Positions 15,914 to 25,333 of a DNA stretch of 45,267 nt are shown piece by piece (position 1 is the first letter of the stretch; each line of letters opens with the position of its first letter). The DNA lies in contig NZ_MDGL01000197.1 in the NCBI RefSeq assembly GCF_002742265.1, positions 1 through 45,267 on the forward strand, given 5' to 3'. The position numbers and the translations under genes were made by a program. Origin of the DNA: Maribacter sp. 4G9 (GTDB taxonomy: Bacteria > Bacteroidota > Bacteroidia > Flavobacteriales > Flavobacteriaceae). A model generated the notes under the pieces. The model searched no databases. It was not told where the DNA came from and was given only the letters and a program-made list of their open reading frames with translations.

Positions 15914-17719
15914 ATGAACGAGACAAAACTAAACCTACAAAACGAAGTAGTACAAGAAGGAAAAGTATTAAAGGGTTCTGACCAACTGGTGCAAGCCAGA
16001 AAGGAGGCAATAAAGAACTTGGCCGAAGGTAAGGGGCAAGGAAAGGGATTTGCCTGGTTGAACGACCATAGCCGAAATTTCTTGGCATCGGGTTACCTGA
16101 CTAAAGGAGTTACCCCGGAGGAACGAATCCGTGAAATTGCGGATAGGGCAGAGGCTATCTTGAAGATTCCAGGATTTTCCGATAAGTTCTACGGCTACAT
16201 GAGCGAAGGCTTTTTCTCGTTGGCCTCCCCGGTGTGGTCGAACTTTGGAAAACAGAGAGGCCTTCCCATTAGTTGCTTTGGGTCGCACATCGATGACGAT
16301 ATGGGCAACATCCTTTACACCCAGTCAGAAGTGGGCATGATGTCCAAATTAGGTGGAGGAACTTCAGGTTATTTTGGAAAAATAAGACATCGTGGTGCGG
16401 AGGTGAAGAATAACGGTCAGGCTTCGGGTGCCGTTCATATCATGCAGCTTTTTGAGAGTATGGTGGATGTGGTAAGCCAAGGGTCCGTGCGTCGCGGTAG
16501 GTTCTCCCCGTATTTACCTGTGGAACATCCGGATATTAAGGAATTTTTGGAAATAGGAACGGAAGGAAACCCCATTCAAGAGTTGACCCACGGTGTAACG
16601 GTCACCAACGAATGGATGCAGGAGATGGTAGACGGTGATACCGATAAACGCGCCATATGGGCTAAAGTACTGCAACGTAGGGGAGAAATGGGATATCCCT
16701 ATATTTTCTTCAAGGACAACGCCAACAATGGTGCAGCGGATGTATTCAAGGATAAAAACCTACCGATCTACGCCAGTAACCTATGTACGGAAATCATGTT
16801 GCCATCCAATGACAATTGGTCCTTTGTATGTGTATTGTCCTCAGTGAACCTATTACACTATGATCAATGGAAAAATACCGATGCCGTGGAAACCATGGTG
16901 TATTTCTTGGATGCCGTGATTACGGAGTTCTGTGAAAAATTGGAGGTATACCGAGATTCCGATAGTAGGGAAGACCGTCAAACATTTCTGTTTATGGAAC
17001 GTGCCTATAACTTTGCCAAGGAGAACCGTGCCTTGGGTCTTGGGGTGTTAGGCTGGCACTCCTTATTGCAGTCCAAAATGTTAGCGTTCGATAGCCAGGA
17101 TGCATACAATCTAAACAGTGAAATATTCAAGACCATTAAGGAAAAGTCCTATAAGGCTTCCGAGGAATTGGCACAAAAATTTGGTGAGCCCCAAGTATTG
17201 AAAGGGTACGGTAGACGAAACGCTACATTGAACGCAATCGCTCCAACAACCTCTTCAGCGTTCATATTGGGTCAAGTATCCCAAGGAATAGAGCCCATTT
17301 GGTCCAACACCTATGTAAAGGATATTGCCAAGGTGAAAACGACGATTAGAAATCCTTATTTGGAGGCCTTGTTGGAGGAAAAAGGCAAGAATACGACCGA
17401 AGTTTGGAGAAGTATCCGGGATTTTGATGGTTCCGTACAACACCTGGATTTCTTGACCCAAGAAGAGAAGGATGTATTCAAGACCTATTCTGAAATAGAC
17501 CAAATGGATATCATCTATCAGGCGGCCAATAGGCAAAACCATATTGACCAGGGGCAGTCCGTGAACATCATCGTCCACCCGGAAATGCCCGTCAAGGAAA
17601 TCAACAAAATCCATGTAACCGCTTGGAAGCTGGGATTGAAGTCACTATACTATCAGCATAGTATGAACGCCGCCCAGAAATTCAAACAGAAAAAGGATTG
17701 TGCAAGCTGCGAAGCATAG
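15914..17719 (+). CDS. nrdA: Class I ribonucleotide reductase, catalytic subunit without ATP-cone
   Basis: A 601-residue NrdA that reduces ribonucleoside diphosphates to deoxy forms. The active-site set is present: PISCFG (first redox cysteine), NLCTE with thiyl-radical cysteine C291 flanked by the catalytic Asn and Glu, and FVCVLSSVNL (second redox cysteine). LKSLYYQHS near the end holds the paired tyrosines of the radical path, and the C-terminal DCASCEA is the CxxC that is re-reduced by thioredoxin or glutaredoxin. It is shorter than E. coli NrdA because it lacks the N-terminal ATP-cone, which is on NrdB here. It starts one base after the nrdB stop and ends before a strong terminator. Confidence 0.96.
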   Translation: MNETKLNLQNEVVQEGKVLKGSDQLVQARKEAIKNLAEGKGQGKGFAWLNDHSRNFLASGYLTKGVTPEERIREIADRAEAILKIPGFSDKFYGYMSEGFFSLASPVWSNFGKQRGLPISCFGSHIDDDMGNILYTQSEVGMMSKLGGGTSGYFGKIRHRGAEVKNNGQASGAVHIMQLFESMVDVVSQGSVRRGRFSPYLPVEHPDIKEFLEIGTEGNPIQELTHGVTVTNEWMQEMVDGDTDKRAIWAKVLQRRGEMGYPYIFFKDNANNGAADVFKDKNLPIYASNLCTEIMLPSNDNWSFVCVLSSVNLLHYDQWKNTDAVETMVYFLDAVITEFCEKLEVYRDSDSREDRQTFLFMERAYNFAKENRALGLGVLGWHSLLQSKMLAFDSQDAYNLNSEIFKTIKEKSYKASEELAQKFGEPQVLKGYGRRNATLNAIAPTTSSAFILGQVSQGIEPIWSNTYVKDIAKVKTTIRNPYLEALLEEKGKNTTEVWRSIRDFDGSVQHLDFLTQEEKDVFKTYSEIDQMDIIYQAANRQNHIDQGQSVNIIVHPEMPVKEINKIHVTAWKLGLKSLYYQHSMNAAQKFKQKKDCASCEA

Positions 17720-17738
17720 TCAATGATCTATCAAAATA

Positions 17739-17766
17739 AAAAGGCCCGCGAACTCGCGGGCCTTTT
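17739..17766 (+). terminator. Rho-independent terminator of nrdBA
   Basis: AAAAGGCCCGCG and CGCGGGCCTTTT form a perfect 12-bp stem with loop AACT, followed by a T-rich tail. Confidence 0.95.
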
Positions 17767-17889
17767 CTTATTAATACCAAAGTAATTAAAATCAATTCGT
17801 CAAAAATTCGAACTTCGCAGAGGGGAAGACTTAATCCTATAAAATCTTGGAAAATATCGAGATGTATATTTTATCCGGGTTGCTTCCCG

Positions 17890-17897
17890 TAACTTTG
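17890..17897 (+). promoter_or_regulatory. Bacteroidota-type -7 box upstream of the DMT permease gene
   Basis: TAACTTTG fits the TAnnTTTG consensus and lies 20 bp before the start codon. The -33 TTG element is not clear, so this is a moderate call. Confidence 0.5.
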
Positions 17898-17916
17898 TAA
17901 AAAGCAAAATTAGCTC

Positions 17917-18747
17917 TTGAAGAAAGCTATCCTGTACATGGTAATAAGTACCTTCTCGTTCACTTTGATGAATGCGTTCGTAAAATACTTAAGCCATTTC
18001 CCAACCTTTGAAATCGTTTTTTTTAGATCCATAGGTTCTCTGGTCCTAGCCACTTCCTACATACTGGTAATGGGCATCCCCATATTTGGGAATAACAAAA
18101 AATTAATGGTGTACCGTTCGTTTGCCGGTATCATTGCAATGAGCTTATTTTTTATGTCCTTGAAGTTTATCCCTGTGGGTACTGCCGTCTCCTTACGGTA
18201 TATTGCCCCCATTTTTGCCACTTTTTTTGCCGTATTGTGGCTCAAGGAAAGATTGAGGGCGGTGCAATGGTTGTTGTTTCTGATCGCCTTTTGTGGGGTA
18301 TTGGTTATAAAGGGATTTGGGGATGCATTGGATACCACAGGGTTGTTACTCGTCTTAACGGCTTCGGTCTTCAGTGGGATGGTCTATGTGCTCATTCGTA
18401 AAATAGGCAAGGGAGACCATCCCCTGGTGGTTGTAAACTATTTTATGTTTACGGGTACCGTGGTTGGGGGCGTGTTGAGTATTCAAAATTTCACCCTGCC
18501 CCATGATGATGAATGGTTTTTGTTATTGAGCCTCGGATTTTTTGGTTTTTTTGGACAATTATTTATGACCAAAGCATTTCAAGTGGCCAAAACCAGCTTG
18601 GTAGCCCCTTTAAAATATATTGAGGTTATTTTTACGCTGACCGTGGGTGTATTCTGGTTCGGGGATTATTATTCCTTTTTTAGCCTCTTGGGAATATTGA
18701 TGATCATTGGCGCGTTGGTGGCCAATGTATTTGTTGGAAAACGATAG
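17917..18747 (+). CDS. DMT-superfamily (EamA) permease
   Basis: A 276-residue inner-membrane protein with about ten hydrophobic helices arranged as two EamA repeats. The first holds NAFVKYLSHFPTFEIVFFRS and AVSLRYIAPIFATFFAVLWLKERL; the second ends with KTSLVAPLKYIEVIFTL. Members export amino acids, nucleotide sugars or other metabolites; the substrate is unknown. The start is a TTG (17917, MKKAILYMV) because the next ATG, at codon 8, would shorten the first helix. A TAnnTTTG box lies 20 bp upstream. It is probably a single-gene transcript between the nrd terminator and a convergent small gene. Confidence 0.88.
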   Translation: MKKAILYMVISTFSFTLMNAFVKYLSHFPTFEIVFFRSIGSLVLATSYILVMGIPIFGNNKKLMVYRSFAGIIAMSLFFMSLKFIPVGTAVSLRYIAPIFATFFAVLWLKERLRAVQWLLFLIAFCGVLVIKGFGDALDTTGLLLVLTASVFSGMVYVLIRKIGKGDHPLVVVNYFMFTGTVVGGVLSIQNFTLPHDDEWFLLLSLGFFGFFGQLFMTKAFQVAKTSLVAPLKYIEVIFTLTVGVFWFGDYYSFFSLLGILMIIGALVANVFVGKR

Positions 18748-18762
18748 TCTATTAAGGAAAAC

Positions 18763-18954
18763 TTATCTACCGGTCCTTGTATTTACAATACTGTTGTTGA
18801 TATCACTCATAGAATTCAATACAGCGGTGGTAATTTCATTTTCTATTTCATGGTAATACTGAAGGAACAGCATAGCGGATACTATAAGCATGCATAGTAC
18901 GATGACGTCCGTCATCAATTTTAAGTCGAGGCTATTTTTTGAGGAAGTGTTCAT
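18763..18954 (-). CDS. Small single-pass membrane protein, hypothetical
   Basis: 63 residues: a polar N-terminus, one hydrophobic helix (about 14-33, LMTDVIVLCMLIVSAMLFLQ) and an acidic, asparagine-rich tail that probably faces the periplasm. It lies in a gap not used by another gene, converges with the permease gene 15 bp away, and has its own AT-rich upstream region shared with the PD40 gene. Protein-like composition supports a real gene, but no homologue is recognised. Confidence 0.45.
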   Translation of the reverse strand: MNTSSKNSLDLKLMTDVIVLCMLIVSAMLFLQYYHEIENEITTAVLNSMSDINNSIVNTRTGR

Positions 18955-19216
18955 CTGTTTAAAGGTTTGGTTCCTAGTAGGTCAATTTACAAATCTTTAA
19001 CATAATTAACAAATAATTAAGAAAAATATCCCGTGCTATATTGATGATTACTTCCGATGAAATGAATTTCTAGGATGAACGGACAGAATTTTTCGATGAA
19101 ATACCTAAAATTTTAAGAAAAAAGCCAAAAACCTGTGAAAACCTATTAATTTTTAATAAGTGTCTCGTGGTAAGCAATTGGGAACTTTGTCATGTTGAAC
19201 CCCAAAACCAAGTATT

Positions 19217-20473
19217 ATGAGAAATACTCTAGCTTACAAAATGGTAATCGGGTGTAGCCTAATCATAGGTTCTTATACACTAAATGCCCAGGATGGTTTG
19301 GTGGTTTCCAATGGAACCCATCAATTGACCGAAACAGAAAAACGCCTCCAGAATTATGAGGACCTAAAGTCCTTGGGTTATTCTGAAGAGGAAATCTATC
19401 AAGATTTGGGCAATGCCCATTTTTTGTCACACAATTATGAAACCGCCTTGTTCTGGTATCAGAAATTGATTGAAATCAGCCCGGATGGTCATTTGGATGC
19501 TTCTTACCAGAAGCGCTACGATTATGCCCTATCAAAACTTGGAGAAGCGGCAAAATCTGCGGAAGAGGACGAGAATTGGACGGAGCTTGTAAAGTCCGAC
19601 TACCATATGACCGATGCTTCATCCAAATCCGTAAACAAGATGTCTAGAAGGAAAAACTTTAAAGCATTATCCATTAACCCAGAATATAGCACGGCTTCCT
19701 TGGGCAATGAAATGTCCTACTTTTTGGAGGTACAGGACAAACCCAAGGTAAAGGAGTTTACCTATGAAAGCCCTGCAGTGTTGACCAAGGACGGTAAAAC
19801 GGCCTACTTCAGCAAAGAGGTTTGGATAAAACCAACCACTGGCATATTTTCTAAAAAGCAAAAAGTCCACCGGATTTTTAGGGCAGATAAGGTCAACGGG
19901 GAATGGAAATCCATTAAGGAATTGGCATTGTGTCCCAAGGAATACTCCGCCTTGCATCCAGCAATTTCCAAGGACGGCACGAGGCTATTCTTTGCTTCCA
20001 ATATGCCAGGAACCTTTGGAGCGTTTGACATTTATGTCACTACCATAAAATCCAATGGTATCGTTGGAGTCGCCAAAAACTTGGGTACTAAAGTGAATAC
20101 CCTAAAAAATGAAATGTATCCCAAGGTTATGGAAGGAAATACTTTGGTTTTTGCCTCGGAAGGCCATCAAGGATATGGCGGATTGGATGTCTTTATGGTA
20201 GAGGTCGAAAAAAGAAACGTAGGCTTGGCCATGAATATGGGAAGCACCATAAACAGTCCTAAAGATGATTTTTCCATTCAATTTTCGAATGAGCAGGGTA
20301 TGGGCTACGTTATGTCCAACAGAGGTGGAAATGGCACCGCCCTAGAAATGGTCGCATTCTCCTACTTTGGTGAAAACAATACCAAGAATGTTAGGGATTT
20401 CCACTTGATGGAAGCCATGAACACGGAAACAAGGACCCAGTACTCAACATCGGTTTTTGAGGATGAAAATTAA
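19217..20473 (+). CDS. Exported TPR-PD40 (WD40-like) repeat protein, PorE-like without OmpA domain
   Basis: A 418-residue protein with a signal peptide (1-24, ending YTLNAQ), a tetratricopeptide-like segment (YQDLGNAHFLSHNYETALFWYQKLIEISPDG, about 60-90) and a beta-propeller of PD40 repeats. Two clear propeller strands are ALHPAISKDGTRLFFASNMPG and EMYPKVMEGNTLVFASEGHQG. This matches the front of PorE-type proteins of the type IX secretion system, but the C-terminal OmpA peptidoglycan-binding domain is missing. The next gene encodes a PorP/SprF protein with a peptidoglycan-binding SPOR domain, which may supply that anchoring. Role in secretion or gliding is inferred from pairing. Confidence 0.75.
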   Translation: MRNTLAYKMVIGCSLIIGSYTLNAQDGLVVSNGTHQLTETEKRLQNYEDLKSLGYSEEEIYQDLGNAHFLSHNYETALFWYQKLIEISPDGHLDASYQKRYDYALSKLGEAAKSAEEDENWTELVKSDYHMTDASSKSVNKMSRRKNFKALSINPEYSTASLGNEMSYFLEVQDKPKVKEFTYESPAVLTKDGKTAYFSKEVWIKPTTGIFSKKQKVHRIFRADKVNGEWKSIKELALCPKEYSALHPAISKDGTRLFFASNMPGTFGAFDIYVTTIKSNGIVGVAKNLGTKVNTLKNEMYPKVMEGNTLVFASEGHQGYGGLDVFMVEVEKRNVGLAMNMGSTINSPKDDFSIQFSNEQGMGYVMSNRGGNGTALEMVAFSYFGENNTKNVRDFHLMEAMNTETRTQYSTSVFEDEN

Positions 20474-20606
20474 ATAGATGAAATTTCCCCCCGAATCTTT
20501 TCTATGATGAACCATACAAAGGAAGTTAACCCACATCCCTAGAATGTGATGTTAACACCCCCAATCCTTTGAAGATAATTTTACTCGAACGTTAAACTCT
20601 ACTCAA

Positions 20607-22319
20607 ATGAAAAATATTCTTAAAATATCGGCAAAAATAGGACTCCCCCTTATCCTGTTCATGTTTATGGGAAGCCTAAATGTACTTGGACAAGAGACTG
20701 GAACCAATTTAAACTCCAGCAGTACGTATCGTAACCAGTTGTTCTTCAATAGATATTTGATCAATCCAACATTTTCCTTGGTGAGGGAGAACAAATCCTA
20801 TCTAAATATTTTACATAGAAACCAGTATGCCACTTTTGATGACAACAGTCAGAACTACTTTTTAGGTTTCAGTAACATGCTAAACGATAGAACTGCCATA
20901 GGAATTGGTATTTACAGCCAATGGTCAGGTGTAGTACAGGAATTCGGTTTTAATGCCAATTACGCCACCGCGGTAAAACTTGGAAATAAAAGCACACTTA
21001 CTTTTGGTACGAATGTTACTTATTTCAATCAAGGATTGGATAAAAACCGAGTGGTAACTTCTGAAACCGATCCAGAAATTACAGAATCCAGAAAGGAAAG
21101 CAAGATTGCGGTTCAACCGGGCATCAACCTTTCCATAGGAAAATTTGACTTTGGACTGTATGCAGAGGATTTATTGCGCTACAACCAAACCACGGACGAG
21201 TTCCTGACCAATCTTTCCACACGAAGTGTTAAGGCATCCATGCAGTACACGCATTCCTTTAATGCTGGCAGGGGACTGTTTGAAAATGCCCGTTTGATGC
21301 CCTTGGGACAAGTAGGTAAAAACGAGGAAGGAAGCATATACTATTTAGGTTCCCTTTTGTTGGACCTACCAAATTATGGATGGTTGCAAACAACGATAGA
21401 CCAAGAGTATGGCATGTCTGCCGGAGTAGGGTTCAATTTCAGTAAAAAAATGTCCTTGGGATATTTAATAGAGAAGGACCTTTCCCAAAATGAATCGAAC
21501 CTAGGTTGGAACCACGAGGTATCCTTGGCCTATAAGTTCAAGGACGAGGATATGTCCATCACCATTGCGGATCGTTCCAATGACAGTAAGATAGATGCCA
21601 TTGTGCGCAACTATGAGGAGCAGATTGCCGATTTAATATCGGAAAGGGACAAAACAAGGAAAAAGGAAAAAAGGGAGGCGGAAAAAGAAGCGGCCAATAG
21701 AAACATTGCTTCGGAACCCATTGAAAATGTAGACCCCAACGACTTGGCCTATCAAAACCGATTAATTCTGGATGAACTCATTCTAAGACAGGATTCCATT
21801 GAGGAAGCGCGAACCTTGGCCTTTGAAAAAAAGTTTGAGACCATTGTGAGACTGTTACGGAACGATATCAAAAATAGTGTGGATTCCAACATTCAAAACT
21901 TCAAGTTGGAGGAAAGGACCATGATGGCCGCCAAGAAGATGGAGGAGGAGCATGCCCGTATGGCCGCTGAGGAGGATTTTGAAAAATATAACAAACTGCC
22001 CATTAAAATGTTGGGAAGCTCAGATATCCTAGGGGTAAAATCCGGGTATTATGTAATCGCCAATGTATACAGCAACAAAAAGTATTTGAACGCCTTCATG
22101 CAAAAATTAAAGGACCAAGGACTGGATGCCAAGCAGTTTTACAATAAGGAAAACGGCTTGTATTATGTCTATCTGGCGGATTACGATTACAAAAGCGAAG
22201 CACATAATGCTTATGTATCCAATTTGGGTGGCAAATACAATGATGAAAAGTGGATCATGCAGGTGGACGAGCATACAGCTACTGTATCCAACACTTTTGA
22301 AGATGGAGATACATATTAA
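20607..22319 (+). CDS. PorP/SprF-family type IX secretion membrane protein with C-terminal SPOR domain
   Basis: A 570-residue protein. Signal peptide 1-28 (ending NVLGQ) is followed by the PorP/SprF outer-membrane barrel (about 35-315; NQLFFNRYLINPTFSLVREN is its typical opening). A charged helical linker rich in Lys, Glu and Arg (about 330-455) comes next, then a SPOR domain (about 475-560; GYYVIANVYSNKKYLNAF). PorP/SprF proteins partner with large surface adhesins secreted by the type IX system and help attach them. SPOR binds denuded peptidoglycan, so the linker could span the periplasm and tether the barrel. It lies 133 bp after the PD40 gene and ends before a hairpin terminator. The usual giant adhesin gene is not adjacent. 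Confidence 0.85.
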   Translation: MKNILKISAKIGLPLILFMFMGSLNVLGQETGTNLNSSSTYRNQLFFNRYLINPTFSLVRENKSYLNILHRNQYATFDDNSQNYFLGFSNMLNDRTAIGIGIYSQWSGVVQEFGFNANYATAVKLGNKSTLTFGTNVTYFNQGLDKNRVVTSETDPEITESRKESKIAVQPGINLSIGKFDFGLYAEDLLRYNQTTDEFLTNLSTRSVKASMQYTHSFNAGRGLFENARLMPLGQVGKNEEGSIYYLGSLLLDLPNYGWLQTTIDQEYGMSAGVGFNFSKKMSLGYLIEKDLSQNESNLGWNHEVSLAYKFKDEDMSITIADRSNDSKIDAIVRNYEEQIADLISERDKTRKKEKREAEKEAANRNIASEPIENVDPNDLAYQNRLILDELILRQDSIEEARTLAFEKKFETIVRLLRNDIKNSVDSNIQNFKLEERTMMAAKKMEEEHARMAAEEDFEKYNKLPIKMLGSSDILGVKSGYYVIANVYSNKKYLNAFMQKLKDQGLDAKQFYNKENGLYYVYLADYDYKSEAHNAYVSNLGGKYNDEKWIMQVDEHTATVSNTFEDGDTY

Positions 22320-22408
22320 AGAAATTAACAAAAATATAGCAGGGTTTGCACACTATAATCGGCATATAAAAGTTTGAGTATTTCTAAGTTTGAGTAAATT
22401 GTCGACAG

Positions 22409-22453
22409 AAGGAGGGGTAGTATCCGGGGGGATAACTGGGGCCCCTCCTTTTT
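22409..22453 (+). terminator. Rho-independent terminator after the PorP-SPOR gene
   Basis: AAGGAGGGG (22409-22417) pairs with CCCCTCCTT (22442-22450), with a GC-containing loop and a following T-run. Confidence 0.85.
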
Positions 22454-22947
22454 ATTTTTAACATCATATTTCGATGAAATACATCCAAATTGTGCATTTT
22501 AACGAAAAAATGCAGGAGTTTATCAGGTCTAGTTGTTAAAAGGGTATATTTCGAACACAAACCTATTAGAAACCATTGTTTAACCCCAAATCCCCCAGAT
22601 TATGGATAATTTTTACCTACAGCTTGTTACCCACAAGCAATCCTTCTTAACGACAAGCCCAAAGCATTTGCTCAACAAGCTTTATTTTTTGAAATTTATT
22701 CTTAAGCCCATTTTGCACAGACCGTTCCTTGAGCCGGAACAACATCCTTTCTAGGACAATTTTCGCCCTACACCATTATTTTTTTATTTTTTTCCGGATG
22801 TACCCAGTTTGGACAGGAAGCTCATTTATAGGCTATCCCAAAATAAAAAAGTAAATAACGGCCGTAGGCTACCCAGATTTTACCCAATTATTAACCCCCG
22901 GATTTGGTTTCCCCAAAAGAAACCGAACAGGACAATTTAACTTACTT
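22454..22947. other. Region upstream of the response regulator, no sure gene
   Basis: About 490 bp. A 50-codon open frame from ATG 22602 to the stop at 22752-22754 (beginning MDNFYLQLVTHKQ) is possible, but it has no recognised motif and no start signal. The rest has T-runs and a GGTTTCCCC segment before the regulator gene. It may be a long leader or regulatory region. Confidence 0.4.
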
Positions 22948-23568
22948 ATGAAAACTCAGGATTTAAAATTCATTATTGTAGAAAAAAATGAACATTTACA
23001 TGTTAGCTATCTAAACTACCTAAAAGGAGTGGATGGTTTTCAACTTATGGGCATTTATACCACTGCTAATAAGGCCCTAAAGGATTTTAACAGAACCAGG
23101 CCCGATATCGTTTTAACGGAGGTCGATTTGCCTGAAACCAACGGTTTGGATACCATTCAGCTATATCGCAAAAAGGACTGGAACGTGAAGGTCGTGATGA
23201 TCAGTGAAAACAATGACTTCGAACTTATTAAAAAAAGTTTCAAAAAAGGAGCAAATGGCTATTTGACCAAACCCATGTCCGCAGATAAGTTTAGCCATGC
23301 ACTGACCAGCGTTAGGGAGGAAGGAGCAACCATCAGTAACGACATCGTTAAACAGGTTGTGTCCAATTTCAATAGGAAATCCTATAGTTTCTTTTCGGAA
23401 AGAGAGAATCAAATCGTAGACTATTTATGCAATGGGGCAACCTATAAAATGATAGCGGACAAACTATTTGTTACTACCAGTGCCGTCAATTTTCATATTC
23501 AGAATATCTATTTAAAGTTGGACGTAAATTCAAAGTCCGAAGCTTTGAGTAAACTAGAAAGCCTATAA
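22948..23568 (+). CDS. NarL/LuxR-type response regulator with degenerate receiver domain
   Basis: A 206-residue protein with an N-terminal receiver (about 5-122) and a C-terminal LuxR helix-turn-helix (about 140-205; SERENQIVDYLCNGATYKMIADKLFVTTSAV). In the receiver the phosphoacceptor aspartate is replaced by glutamate (E58 in TEVDLPETNG), and one of the acidic pair near the start is lysine (VEKNE). The switch serine (MISEN) and the lysine (LTKPM) are present. It therefore probably works without normal phosphorylation, or as a constitutively active-like form. No histidine kinase gene is adjacent. Its position after the PorP-SPOR gene is suggestive but unproven. Confidence 0.88.
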   Translation: MKTQDLKFIIVEKNEHLHVSYLNYLKGVDGFQLMGIYTTANKALKDFNRTRPDIVLTEVDLPETNGLDTIQLYRKKDWNVKVVMISENNDFELIKKSFKKGANGYLTKPMSADKFSHALTSVREEGATISNDIVKQVVSNFNRKSYSFFSERENQIVDYLCNGATYKMIADKLFVTTSAVNFHIQNIYLKLDVNSKSEALSKLESL

Positions 23569-23588
23569 TACCTACTTATGCTTTGGGT

Positions 23589-23629
23589 AAAGGTCCTTGG
23601 GAACCCATTTGGTTTCCTTGGGCCTTTTT
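23589..23629 (+). terminator. Terminator after the response regulator gene
   Basis: AAAGGTCCTTGGGAACC and GGTTTCCTTGGGCCTTTTT form an imperfect stem of about 16 bp with loop CATTT and a T-run. Confidence 0.75.
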
Positions 23630-23653
23630 CTTTACGAAAAGGGTTTCGGGTTA

Positions 23654-23672
23654 TTTTCGTAATTCACGAAAA
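23654..23672. promoter_or_regulatory. Palindrome upstream of xylB, possible operator
   Basis: TTTTCGT (23654-23660) and ACGAAAA (23666-23672) are perfect inverted copies around AATTC. The site lies about 165 bp before the xylB start, just after a terminator, so it might be an operator for the LacI-type regulator at 26806. It is not the same sequence as the palindrome at 26791, which weakens that idea. Confidence 0.35.
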
Positions 23673-23835
23673 AAATATATATATCTAAAAATCAAACTTA
23701 TAATCTTGTAAAATACGGGATTTTCAAGGTCTTCAATTGATGTATTGTTAACTAAACTTCCTCCCTATATTCTTTAAGAAGCTAACTTTATAGTACTTTT
23801 AGGAGGCAAAAAATCACGTAAAGCACTGTCTGTAT

Positions 23836-25323
23836 ATGTACTATTTAGGTTTGGATATTGGTAGTTCCTCAATAAAGATTGCATTGGTGGCATCCAACAC
23901 TGGCAAAAGTGTAGCCGTTGTTCAGGAGCCGGAGGTGGAAATGTCCATGCTGGCAATAAAAAATGGGTGGGCTGAGCAAAATCCGGAGGATTGGTGGGGC
24001 CATGCCTGCCATGGTATCAAAAGACTGATCAAAACGCACGGTATTTCTTCCGAAGAAATTATCGGGATAGGTATTTCCTATCAAATGCACGGGTTGGTGG
24101 TTGTGGACGCGGACCAAAAGGTGCTGCGCAATTCCATTATCTGGTGCGATAGCCGGGCTGTGCCAATCGGTCAGAAAGCCTTTGAAGAAATAGGGGAGGA
24201 AAAATGCTCGGAGTACTTATTGAATTCACCTTCCAATTTTACGGCCAGTAAATTAAAATGGGTAAAGGACAACGAGCCGGAAATTTTTGCAAAAATCCAT
24301 AAGTTCATGTTGCCTGGCGATTACATAGCCATGCGGTTTTCAGGAAAAATAAATACGACGGTATCCGGACTTTCAGAAGGTATTTTTTGGGACTTTAAGA
24401 AAAAGGATATCGCTTCTTTTTTGATGGACTATTACGGCTTGGATGCCAGTCTGGTCCCTGATATTGTGGAGACTTTCGGTATACAATCACGCGTTGATGC
24501 AAAAGGGGCTTCTGAAAGTGGTTTACAGGTTGGGACTCCAATTTTATACAGAGCTGGGGACCAACCCAACAATGCCTTGTCCTTAAATGTCTTTAATCCG
24601 GGCGAAGTAGCCGCTACTGGAGGTACCTCCGGAGTAGTTTATGCCGTTACCGATAGTCTTTCTGTCAAAGAAAGCGCCAGGGTAAATAACTTCGCGCACG
24701 TAAATTATACTCCCGGAAACGACTCAAGGATAGGAAAGCTACTTTGTATCAATGGCTCTGGGATTCAGTACCGATGGTTGCTTAATAATTTGGATGTAGC
24801 GTCCTATGACGAAATGAACAAACTGGCCGAAGAAGTTTCTGTAGGTTCTGATGGTGTGGTAATCATACCTTTTGGAAACGGTGCGGAACGGATGCTTAAT
24901 AATCAGGAAGTTGGTACGCGGCTGGTGAACATTAACTTGAACAACCATGGCAAGGGCCATTTGTGTAGGGCGGCTCTTGAGGGCATTGCCTTTTCATTTG
25001 TTTACGGGATGGAAATTATGGAATCTGACGGTATACGGGTCAATGTGATGCGGGCAGGAAACGACAACCTTTTTAGGTCGGATATTTTTTCTGAAACCGT
25101 AGCCACGCTCATTGGATATGATATTGAAATTTATAATACCACGGGTGCCATAGGAGCGGCTAGGGCAGGACTTTTACAGGATGGTGATTACCAAGTTTTT
25201 GGAAAGGCCATCATGGAAAACGATTACATATTGACATTTAAGCCTTTGGAGAATAAGGCAGAATACCAAAGGGCATATCAACTTTGGAAGAAGGAATTGG
25301 AAACAATAATAAACAACTTATAA
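23836..25323 (+). CDS. xylB: Xylulokinase
   Basis: A 495-residue FGGY-family sugar kinase that phosphorylates D-xylulose with ATP to xylulose 5-phosphate. The N-terminal phosphate-binding motif is [26 protein letters not shown] and [10 protein letters not shown] mark the substrate-binding domain, GDQPNNAL carries the catalytic aspartate, and the ATP-side motifs [10 protein letters not shown] and [11 protein letters not shown] follow. It is first in the xylB-xylA pair, 10 bp before xylA. The upstream region of about 200 bp has a TAACTTTA element near 23783. Length is normal. Specificity for xylulose is supported by the neighbouring isomerase gene. Confidence 0.95.
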   Translation: MYYLGLDIGSSSIKIALVASNTGKSVAVVQEPEVEMSMLAIKNGWAEQNPEDWWGHACHGIKRLIKTHGISSEEIIGIGISYQMHGLVVVDADQKVLRNSIIWCDSRAVPIGQKAFEEIGEEKCSEYLLNSPSNFTASKLKWVKDNEPEIFAKIHKFMLPGDYIAMRFSGKINTTVSGLSEGIFWDFKKKDIASFLMDYYGLDASLVPDIVETFGIQSRVDAKGASESGLQVGTPILYRAGDQPNNALSLNVFNPGEVAATGGTSGVVYAVTDSLSVKESARVNNFAHVNYTPGNDSRIGKLLCINGSGIQYRWLLNNLDVASYDEMNKLAEEVSVGSDGVVIIPFGNGAERMLNNQEVGTRLVNINLNNHGKGHLCRAALEGIAFSFVYGMEIMESDGIRVNVMRAGNDNLFRSDIFSETVATLIGYDIEIYNTTGAIGAARAGLLQDGDYQVFGKAIMENDYILTFKPLENKAEYQRAYQLWKKELETIINNL

Positions 25324-25333
25324 AATAATTATA

